A stretch of DNA of 64,000 nt from Echinicola rosea (GTDB taxonomy: Bacteria > Bacteroidota > Bacteroidia > Cytophagales > Cyclobacteriaceae), in NCBI RefSeq assembly GCF_005281475.1, contig NZ_CP040106.1, positions 4,120,501 to 4,184,500 of the forward strand, given 5' to 3'. Every line of letters starts with the position of its first letter. The stretch's first letter is position 1. Under the pieces are notes generated by a model, which did no database searches, was not told the origin of the DNA, and was given only the letters and a program-made list of their open reading frames with translations. Of this stretch, positions 1-7,427 are shown in pieces. The position numbers were made by a program, and so were the translations under genes.

Positions 1-290
1 GTACTATGGCTTGGCAACTATCCCATGGGTCATTGAACCCAGAATATGCGCTAGCCGATCTACGCCACGACGCACAGGTAGTGCGGCCTGAAATTGCTTC
101 AGGCCACTACGAAGCGCCCAATGCAGATGGCGGATGGTAGCATTTACTCATTACCGAAGCCAAGTACAATATTGCTCAAAATGTATGGGACATGCTTTGC
201 CTATTTTAACATAAAAACATGCTATCATGTACTTGATTATTGTCCTTTCTCTATTTATTAAACAATAAAGGATAAACACTGACAATAGCG
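1..290. other. Gene-free left edge with palindromic repeat
   Basis: No convincing coding sequence. Positions 78-110 form a hairpin (13 paired bases with a 2-base bulge, loop around 93-97) that is not followed by a T-run, so it looks like a repeat rather than a terminator. The stretch around 36-70 resembles, on the opposite strand, the segments at 6746-6762 and about 38664-38690, so it belongs to a dispersed intergenic repeat. The remainder (about 150-290) is AT-rich and lies downstream of the minus-strand sulfatase. Confidence 0.5.
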
Positions 291-2072
291 CTACCTTATT
301 TTTTCAAAGTACACATAATAAGCGGGGTAGAATTTTCCTGCCTTATCGATCAAGCGTGCTTCTAGGTCATATTTTCCCGGACTTAGATCAGTAGTGAATA
401 CCACTTCCTTTGCATTAGTTGGAATAGCGGCCGTCTCTCTAAAACTTGCAAGGGACAGGTAGGCTTCCGAAAAATCATCTTTTGTACTGGCTGGTGGTGC
501 TTTCTGAATTCGCCTTTGATCTTCCGCTTGGGGAAAAGTGGCATTAATGGGCAAATCAGCCTCTTCAGCAAATCTCCTCAATTTAATTTGATAAGTTCCT
601 TTTTCCATGACCTCCACTTTCCAGACCCCTGCTGCCGGGCTAGGCTCAATGGCCCCAAACTGGTGCCAGGCCAAGCCCAAATTCCCCGTCAATATATCAT
701 GTGACATTAGCCTGACGGGGTTTTCATAAGGTGTCCCTACTTTGATATAGGCATATTTTTCATCGGATTTTTCAGCGATTATAGACTCCCACCATTTTTC
801 GTAGCCCAAGGCCAATCTCTCGGCCACTTCAGGGTGATGTTCGATCACATTGGTAGTTTGCTTTAGGTCTGTATCCATATCATACAGGGCATCACCATTT
901 ACCAATCTCCACTTTTCGTCCATCACCGAATAATCCTTGTATTTAGTAAGGTTAACTTTCCGCTGCGTATCCACATAAAGTACCCGATTGGGCCATTCCG
1001 GTTTTTCGTCGGTCATCAGGGGCTCCAGACTCTTTCCATCCAATTTCTTTGAGGGTGTATAGTTAAGGTCTAGTAAGTCCACTAAGGTCGGAAGGACATC
1101 AAAATGCGCGGTCAACTGTCCGACGTCCTTTCCGCCTTCGATGCCTTTGGCTGGCCATTTTATGTAAAAGGGAACGCGGTGCCCACCTTCCATCACAGAT
1201 CCTTTGGCTCCACTCATGCCTGCATCATAGACCTTGTTTCCACCTGCAGTACCATTGTCTGACATGAATATCAAAATGGTGTTTTCACTTAGCCCCAACA
1301 GTTCCAGCTTGTCCCGTAATCGTTTAAAATTATCATCGATATTGGAAATCATCCCATAAAACCGCTGATGACTTTCTGAAAGTCCCGCTACGTCCTTATA
1401 CATATCGAGATAGTCTTCTGGGCAATTGAGAGGGCCATGGGGTGCATTCGTGGAAATGTAGCAAAAGAAAGGGCTGTCCTTGTTTTCTTCGATAAATCGA
1501 AGTGCCTCTGAGAAGAAGACATCTGTACAATAGCCTTCATATTCGGTCAGAACCCCATTATGCCAATAAGTATCATCAAAATAATCATTGCCCCAATAAT
1601 CCGGCCCTTGGGTAATCCCTCCTCCCCCATGCCTCACTACTTCCTGAAAGCCTCGATCCATGGGCCTGAAAGGATAATTATCGCCTAGATGCCATTTCCC
1701 AAAATGCCCATTTACATAACCGTTCTGTGCCAAAACTTGGGGCAGAATCTCCTCATCTTCAAACAACAGAGACCTGCCTGAGATGGTATGGTAAACGTTT
1801 AAGCGATTGGTATGCCTTCCTGTCATCAAGGCTCCTCTGGACGGCGCACAGGTGGTGGATACATGGAAGTTGGTCAACCTTATGGATTCCTCATAAAACT
1901 GGTCAATATAAGGTGTTTTCACTATTGGATTTCCTTCACAGCCAAGGTCATTCTTGCCTTGGTCATCGGTAATGACGACAATAATATTGGGCTGCTTATC
2001 GGATTTTTGGGCAAAAACAACCGTCGCAAAAAGACTCAGTAAAAGGCACAGGGCAATTGGTTTCATGTTCAT
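291..2072 (-). CDS. Secreted S1-family sulfatase (CAPSR)
   Basis: Formylglycine-dependent sulfatase of 593 aa that hydrolyses a sulfate ester, probably on a galactan oligosaccharide. Residues 1-21 form a signal peptide ending in FAQ. Calcium ligands are seen in TDDQ (D36, D37). The maturation motif CAPSR with C75 as future formylglycine is followed by GALMTGRH. A GKWHLGDNYP block and an SDNG block typical of the family follow. The last 120 or so residues form an extra domain also present in the sulfatases at 17345 and 36179. It starts 1 base after the GH2 stop, so it is co-transcribed with GH2 and probably GH16 upstream. No sulfatase-maturating enzyme lies in the window. The exact substrate is unknown. 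Confidence 0.93.
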   Translation of the reverse strand: MNMKPIALCLLLSLFATVVFAQKSDKQPNIIVVITDDQGKNDLGCEGNPIVKTPYIDQFYEESIRLTNFHVSTTCAPSRGALMTGRHTNRLNVYHTISGRSLLFEDEEILPQVLAQNGYVNGHFGKWHLGDNYPFRPMDRGFQEVVRHGGGGITQGPDYWGNDYFDDTYWHNGVLTEYEGYCTDVFFSEALRFIEENKDSPFFCYISTNAPHGPLNCPEDYLDMYKDVAGLSESHQRFYGMISNIDDNFKRLRDKLELLGLSENTILIFMSDNGTAGGNKVYDAGMSGAKGSVMEGGHRVPFYIKWPAKGIEGGKDVGQLTAHFDVLPTLVDLLDLNYTPSKKLDGKSLEPLMTDEKPEWPNRVLYVDTQRKVNLTKYKDYSVMDEKWRLVNGDALYDMDTDLKQTTNVIEHHPEVAERLALGYEKWWESIIAEKSDEKYAYIKVGTPYENPVRLMSHDILTGNLGLAWHQFGAIEPSPAAGVWKVEVMEKGTYQIKLRRFAEEADLPINATFPQAEDQRRIQKAPPASTKDDFSEAYLSLASFRETAAIPTNAKEVVFTTDLSPGKYDLEARLIDKAGKFYPAYYVYFEKIR

Positions 2073-2073
2073 A

Positions 2074-4557
2074 TTATTTGGAGGCTCGGGGCTTGGTAGA
2101 AATAGTTACTTGGGCTTTTTTCAAGGACTTGGAAGTAGCCGTCAGCTCGATATTTCCCGGTTTCTCTGTGGCCCGGATGATCGCTAAGCACATCCCATTA
2201 AAGGCCTTTCTGTAATCCGCCTGAAAGGGGGAAACAGACGTGGGATCTCCATTATCCACCGCGATAAGCTCTCCTTCTCCCTTCACTTCAAACTTCACCA
2301 GGTTATCTGCTATAGGACAGGTATTGCCCTCTTTGTCGGTCACCGTTACAGTCACATAAGCTAAGTCCCTGCCGTCAGCATCAATCTCTGTCCTATCCAC
2401 ATTCAAAGAGATACCGGCAGGTTTTCCGGCCGTATTTATCGTCTTTTCCTGAATTGCTTTTCCATCCTTATAGCCCACTACTTTTAGCTCACCCGCCTGG
2501 TACGGCACATCCCAGCTCAGTCGATATGGGGAAGCAAAGGTCTTGGGCTCATACCGTAAAAAGTCCACTATTATCGGTGTCTTGTCCTTTCCTTTTACCT
2601 TCTTGCCCAGTGATTCACCGTTCAAGAACAACTCCGCCTCATCACAGTTGGTATAGCAATACACAGGGATAGTCTCGTCTTCCATTCCTTCCCAGTTCCA
2701 GTGGGGCAATAAATGGATCATGGGTGCTTCCGTCCATTGGCTTTGGTACAAATAGAACCGGTCTTTTGGGAACCCACATAGGTCCACTGCTCCAAAATAG
2801 GAACTCCTTGCAGGCCAATCATCATTCCAATAACCATTGGTCGAATTATCCTTTCCTCCGTAAGGAGTCGGCTCGCCCAAATAATCAAAACCTGTCCACA
2901 TAAACTCGCCCATTACATACGGGTTTTGCTCCTGAAAGTGAAACTCTATATCTGGTGGATAAGCCCAAGGTGGTCCTATTAGGTCATAGCTGGTCACCTG
3001 CTTGGACTCATGGGTCTTATATTTCGCTATGGGTAGATGGTACACCCCTCTACTACTGGTCACACTGGACGTTTCGGAGCCATAAATGGGCAGTTGCGGA
3101 TAATTGCCCCTTATTTCGCTATATTTTGATGGTTTGTAATTTATCCCGGTAATGTCCACTTGCTGGGCCAGATTATGATCATAGGGTGCGGGATAATAAT
3201 TAAGACCAACAGTGGACGGACGGGTAGGATCGGTCTCCGCACACACTTGATGCAGCATTTTGGCCACCTTCCAGCCATTTTTGGCATCCCGCTGTTCTAT
3301 GATTTCATTGCCTATGCTCCACATGATCACGGAAGGGTGATTCCTGTCTCGCAAAATCATATCCCTCATATCGGTGGCTCCCCACTCATCAAAGAATTTA
3401 TTATAGCCATTGGCCACCTTTTCCATTTTCCATACGTCGAAGGCCTCATCCAACACCAACAGCCCCATTTCATCACATAATTCCAGCAGTTCCCTTGAAG
3501 GAGGATTATGGCTCGTCCTGATGGCATTTACTCCCATTGATTTCATGATCTGGAGTTTTCGTTCATCAGCCCTACGGTAAACCGCCGCTCCCAAGGCTCC
3601 ATTATCATGGTGCAGGCAGACCCCGTTAAACCTTACTTTCCTTCCATTAAGGTAGAAAGCATCTTTGTCAAATTTGATGGTACGTATGCCGAAGGTAGTG
3701 CTGTATTCATCCATCACACGACCGTTTTTATCCAGCACCGTAGTGATGGCTTTATAAAGTTGGGGAGTAGCTAAATCCCACCTTTCCGGTGATGGAATAT
3801 CAGCATATACTGCGGAGTATCCGGATGAATTTGCTGCGATGGTCACTCCCTCACTTACTTCCCCCACTTGGATTCCACTGGGATCAAAATAGGTCTGTTT
3901 CACGACTACTTCGGCAGGATCGCCAGAATCATTCTGGATAACTGTTTCATGCTGTACTACTGCTTTTTTATCGGTTACTGTAGGAGTGGTAATATAGGTA
4001 CCCCACTGTTCCACATGGACTTTTTCATCTACCTTTAGCCATACGGAGCGGTATATGCCAGCTCCGGGATACCATCTGGATGATAAGTCTTCCGGGCTTA
4101 GCCTGACTGCGATGACATTATCACTTCCATCATATTTCAGGTATTTGCTTATATCAAATTCAAAACCGATATAGCCAAAAGGACGATTACCGACCAATTC
4201 ACCATTTACCCAAACATGGGCATTGTACATAGCTCCTTCAAACTCCAGCCTTACCGCTTTGCCCTTAGAAACTTCCGGCATGGAAAAGTGTTTTCTATAC
4301 CAACCAGTGCCGTGAAAGGGCAATCCTCCGGCACGTGCATTGTACTGTTCATCAAACGGTCCTTCTATCGCCCAGTCATGGGGTAAATCCAACTTTCTCC
4401 ACTCCTCATCATCAAAATCTGCTCGGGAGGCAGTTGCTGCATTGCCTTTATAAAACTTCCAATCTTTATTGAACAAAATATCCTTCGCCTGAAGGCAGTC
4501 CAACATAAAAAAGCCCAGAATAAAACTAAGTAGCGCTGTAGTAAATAGTTGTTTCAT
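2074..4557 (-). CDS. GH2 beta-galactosidase-like glycoside hydrolase
   Basis: Exo-acting GH2 enzyme of 827 aa, probably a beta-D-galactosidase working on galactan oligosaccharides after import. Residues 1-24 look like a signal peptide. Sugar-binding jelly roll about 25-180, Ig-like domain about 185-290, TIM barrel from about 295 with FNGVCLHHDNG. The acid/base is E418 in WSIGNEI and the nucleophile is probably E495 in YGSETSS. C-terminal Ig-like/DUF4982-type domains follow (about 620-827). It ends 1 base before the sulfatase start and lies 177 bases downstream of the GH16 gene on the same strand, so the three probably form one unit. GH2 also contains glucuronidases and mannosidases; the galactosidase call rests on context. 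Confidence 0.88.
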   Translation of the reverse strand: MKQLFTTALLSFILGFFMLDCLQAKDILFNKDWKFYKGNAATASRADFDDEEWRKLDLPHDWAIEGPFDEQYNARAGGLPFHGTGWYRKHFSMPEVSKGKAVRLEFEGAMYNAHVWVNGELVGNRPFGYIGFEFDISKYLKYDGSDNVIAVRLSPEDLSSRWYPGAGIYRSVWLKVDEKVHVEQWGTYITTPTVTDKKAVVQHETVIQNDSGDPAEVVVKQTYFDPSGIQVGEVSEGVTIAANSSGYSAVYADIPSPERWDLATPQLYKAITTVLDKNGRVMDEYSTTFGIRTIKFDKDAFYLNGRKVRFNGVCLHHDNGALGAAVYRRADERKLQIMKSMGVNAIRTSHNPPSRELLELCDEMGLLVLDEAFDVWKMEKVANGYNKFFDEWGATDMRDMILRDRNHPSVIMWSIGNEIIEQRDAKNGWKVAKMLHQVCAETDPTRPSTVGLNYYPAPYDHNLAQQVDITGINYKPSKYSEIRGNYPQLPIYGSETSSVTSSRGVYHLPIAKYKTHESKQVTSYDLIGPPWAYPPDIEFHFQEQNPYVMGEFMWTGFDYLGEPTPYGGKDNSTNGYWNDDWPARSSYFGAVDLCGFPKDRFYLYQSQWTEAPMIHLLPHWNWEGMEDETIPVYCYTNCDEAELFLNGESLGKKVKGKDKTPIIVDFLRYEPKTFASPYRLSWDVPYQAGELKVVGYKDGKAIQEKTINTAGKPAGISLNVDRTEIDADGRDLAYVTVTVTDKEGNTCPIADNLVKFEVKGEGELIAVDNGDPTSVSPFQADYRKAFNGMCLAIIRATEKPGNIELTATSKSLKKAQVTISTKPRASK

Positions 4558-4734
4558 AATGAATTGGTTACATTGAAAAGTACAGACAGTCCAAAGGGTC
4601 TGCCTGCACTTTTGCTGAGGTAAAATAAGGTGGTTTGGTTTTCCACACGCTTAATTTATTATCGAAAGCTATAACCTATCCATCGCAAAGCAGTCTACGC
4701 CAAGTCACGCAGATAGGTAGATCCCTGCTCGGGT

Positions 4735-5721
4735 TTAGGGAGCATCGTTCAGCTTCCAAGTTCTGATCCACTCATATTGGGTTTTCCTGTCAGAAACGGG
4801 TGCGCTGGCGACTGCTCCACCATTTGCTGGTACAGGATTCCAATCATACGTTTCTATGGCCATTTGCAAAAAGGCAGGCATGTCCCAGTCCACTTCCGGA
4901 TGTATTGAATACACGTATTTCCCATCCAAAAAAAACTGGATTTCGTCTTTTGACTTCCACCAGGCAGCATAGACAAAATACCTCTGGTGGTTTTCGGTAA
5001 AGGGCTTGACAGAATTCTGCAACTGCAACCTGTCCACACAGGTCGTCTGTCTATGAATGCAGTTGGAATGGAATATACGGTCCCAGCCAGTGGCCCACTG
5101 ATCGGCATCTGGACTGACCACTCCCACGCACTCCTGAATATCCAGCTCCAATTTTTTATGGCAGTCGTATTTGGTCATCAACCAGAAGGTGGAAGACATC
5201 TCCGTCTTGTTGGCTTTCATTTTAGTTTCATAATACCATCCTACCTGTCCGGGGTTTTTAGAACGAACGATGGCTCCTTTGTACTTAAATTCTTTACCGT
5301 TTATGGTTTGGGGCTGATCGAGCACCCCAACGGTCACTGTCATTTTCCCATTTTCAATGGATACATTTTCTGGCTGGAACAGTCCAGGAGGCCTGCCTAT
5401 CCAGTTCCACCCATTACCGACTGGCTCTAGTTGCCATTTGGCGGTATCAATTGTGGCGGTCGAAAATTCGTCAGACATGTTGTCCACTGACTCCCACACC
5501 TTGCCAGAAGGGGTAATGTCTTCCCCCGGCTGAAAATATGGTCCAGTGGCCATGGTCATGTTTACGACATCCTCTTCGTTGTCTTGACCGGGCATTTCCT
5601 CCCCTGTAGAGGTACAGCCTACCAAGCACCCCATAATGGATGCCGAAAAAACGAAAGAAAGGATAGAATTGACCCGTCCACCGAAGACGGGTACACCGAG
5701 TAGTTTAATAGTGTTTTCCAT
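4735..5721 (-). CDS. GH16 endo-galactanase lipoprotein
   Basis: Endo-acting GH16 glycoside hydrolase of 328 aa, likely surface-attached. A hydrophobic leader is followed by a lipobox LVGC with C36, then a short linker. The GH16 jelly roll spans about 85-325. The catalytic signature ELDIQE is at 192-197 (nucleophile E192, acid/base E197). A PPGLFQPENV segment near 111-120 resembles the agarase/porphyranase/carrageenase clade rather than laminarinases. The motif alone does not separate beta-agarase, beta-porphyranase and kappa-carrageenase; the GH117, GH86 and P450 genes nearby favour agar or porphyran. It is first in the minus-strand run GH16-GH2-sulfatase, after 1.7 kb without genes. Confidence 0.88.
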   Translation of the reverse strand: MENTIKLLGVPVFGGRVNSILSFVFSASIMGCLVGCTSTGEEMPGQDNEEDVVNMTMATGPYFQPGEDITPSGKVWESVDNMSDEFSTATIDTAKWQLEPVGNGWNWIGRPPGLFQPENVSIENGKMTVTVGVLDQPQTINGKEFKYKGAIVRSKNPGQVGWYYETKMKANKTEMSSTFWLMTKYDCHKKLELDIQECVGVVSPDADQWATGWDRIFHSNCIHRQTTCVDRLQLQNSVKPFTENHQRYFVYAAWWKSKDEIQFFLDGKYVYSIHPEVDWDMPAFLQMAIETYDWNPVPANGGAVASAPVSDRKTQYEWIRTWKLNDAP

Positions 5722-6480
5722 GTTGTTTTGGGTTATTTATTAGGGTTTTTAATTTTCCAATACCAAAAAATGGATCAAGATTCACGCTTTAAATTTTCTG
5801 GATACAGACAATATTCAGGTACTAAAAAACTCGGATTGCACTTCAGTGCAAATTTTCCAAAATTCATCATACAGGTATCCAAAAAGGTCAAAATCGATCG
5901 GTAATTTAACATGCTCATCTTTAGGTTATGATGTGTTGGGAATTATTGTAGCTTAAAATTCAGGTTAATTTCCCCTTTCCTTTACTTCAAATGTTCTTAG
6001 TATTGGATCAAATGTTCAGGCATTGTTTTTTCGGGTGTTTTTTACCCTAATTCCACTACATCGAAAAAAGTAACATAAAGTAACTGACTTATTTGGCAAC
6101 CACATTAAGCACATAGGAGGGCACAATAAGGAAAGTGTCCAAGAGCATTCCCCTCATCCAGGTTGTAAGCCCAGTTCAACACCTCCCTCTCTCTACCCAT
6201 ACAAAACCCACGATATAAAGGCTTTATGAAGTCAGAGGAGATCATTGCCGTTTAGTTAAGAGTATCCCCGCTTTTATGTGCCTGTGTCGCCCTTTTTTGA
6301 TTGCCTTTGGCCGCGCCTCCTGATCATCTTGGTTTATTTTATCCTTTTCCTTTTTGCCAATGATGAAAAAAGAAAGAAAAAAATCTAGGCCGGTGGTAGG
6401 CCTTTTAAAATGGAACATGGATTTACCCTGCTACCGAGATCCGTCACCCTTTTTAATTTCCACCCGATGGCTACGACCTA

Positions 6481-6526
6481 AAAGTGAGTGGGTCTCGCTG
6501 TTCCACGACGCGAGCCAACTCACTTT
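6481..6526. repeat. Imperfect inverted repeat, about 17-bp arms
   Basis: Left arm 6481-6498 and right arm 6510-6526 pair with about two mismatches and one bulge, separated by an 11-base loop. It has no T-run and sits in the gene-free region, so I read it as a mobile palindromic repeat rather than a terminator. Confidence 0.5.
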
Positions 6527-6706
6527 CTTAACGGCCTCCACCATCGGCTGGAAAACAGGCATACCAAGGGCCGTTATCAGCAGGGCAAACGCATATAAAA
6601 AAAAAGTGTCCCTATTTGCATTTATATCTGCCGTTCCTACGGAACTTACCCTTTTGTGTGTAATCATTTTTGGTACAGGTTGTCACCAGCACCTTCTATA
6701 TGACCC

Positions 6707-6721
6707 TCCGCCAAAGGCGGA
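6707..6721. repeat. Short hairpin, tccgcc/ggcgga
   Basis: Perfect 6-base stem with a 3-base loop. The stem sequence resembles half of the palindromes at 38567-38582 and 38640-38653, suggesting one family of dispersed GC-rich hairpins in an otherwise AT-rich intergenic region. Confidence 0.45.
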
Positions 6722-6903
6722 TTAGGCAGGATGCTCAGTTGGTAACGCATATTCAGGGTTTAACCTCAACCAAGCCAACCACTATACATGAGCAGATAGC
6801 TTCGACGGCTTGTACGATCCAAATCAACTAATCATTCTTTCAGCCTATCCCGCCATTCGGTAAGGTAGGCTACTGCGGTTTCCAATGTTCAAATCGAGGC
6901 AAA

Positions 6904-6993
6904 GTGCCAGCGGCACGATAAATTTAGTAACCTGCGGATTCATCCGCAGGAACTTAAGCTCTCCTCAACCTCCCGAAGGAGTGCCAGCGGCAC
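6904..6993. repeat. Cluster of hairpins, one unit repeated
   Basis: The 13-base hairpin gtgccagcggcac occurs at 6904-6916 and again at 6981-6993. Between them lies a perfect 8-base stem with a 4-base loop (arms 6931-6938 and 6943-6950). REP-like arrangement; no coding content. Confidence 0.55.
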
Positions 6994-7108
6994 GGATGAT
7001 AGTTATGCCTACACGAAAATTGTTTCCCTTCAAAACACTAAACGCGCTTGCCCTGCCGTTATCAGGAGCCGATACCTTTTTTGGACTCAGAAAGACTAAT
7101 AATGATGA

Positions 7109-7128
7109 CCAAAAAGAATGTTGGCAGC
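7109..7128. repeat. 20-bp direct repeat shared with 38254-38273
   Basis: Identical 20 bases occur at 7109-7128 and 38254-38273 on the same strand. In both places weaker similarity continues for about 40 further bases (ggagg, atga, ggaaggttt). It is part of a dispersed non-coding element. Confidence 0.6.
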
Positions 7129-7252
7129 AAAAAACGGAGGTATTTACCGGTATGATGGAAGGTTTATCCCAATACCGGGATAAACCAAGTTAAACGCTCT
7201 TGCCAGTAAATTTTATTTCTCACAGAACGAACAGGACACCCTGAATGAAATA

Positions 7253-7285
7253 AAGCTTTTCTGAGATTTCAGTGGTTTCTGTGAG
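7253..7285. repeat. 33-bp repeat, inverted copy at 38030-38062
   Basis: The reverse complement of 7253-7285 matches 38030-38062 at 32 of 33 positions. The two copies lie in the two largest gene-free stretches, 31 kb apart in opposite orientation. Confidence 0.65.
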
Positions 7286-7427
7286 CACCTTTTTGCTATC
7301 CCTGTGATTACTGGTGTCATTGGGGATATATAGTGACTGCAAAAAAGTGACAAAGGTGATAAGATGAATATCACGCTGGCAGTGCACAAACGACGTAAAC
7401 GTTACCCACTGTAAATCATGTAGAACC

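Larger units (their letters stand above)
5722..7427. other. Gene-free 1.7-kb region rich in palindromic repeats
   Basis: No credible gene. The first 300 bases are AT-rich and hold the presumed promoter of the GH16 gene. From 6480 onward come several short inverted repeats (6481-6526, 6707-6721, 6904-6916, 6931-6950, 6981-6993). Two blocks are shared with the other large gene-free region at 38009-38827: a direct 20-base identity at 7109-7128, and a 33-base inverted match at 7253-7285. An open frame of 123 codons at 6354-6725 runs through the palindromes, has no family resemblance and is not called as a gene. Confidence 0.6.

Noticed and set aside
78..110. Rho-independent terminator for the sulfatase at 291
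   Set aside because: The hairpin has no T-run on either side and resembles repeats elsewhere in the window.
4735..5721. Kappa-carrageenase and a carrageenan locus
   Set aside because: The GH16 motif alone allows it, but GH117, GH86 and the P450 module favour agar/porphyran; no GH127/GH129-like or GH82-like gene is seen.
6354..6725. 123-codon frame on the plus strand, and its 78-codon antisense partner at 6431-6667
   Set aside because: They run through an inverted repeat and a hairpin, have no recognisable family and lack protein-like conservation; better explained as repeat DNA.
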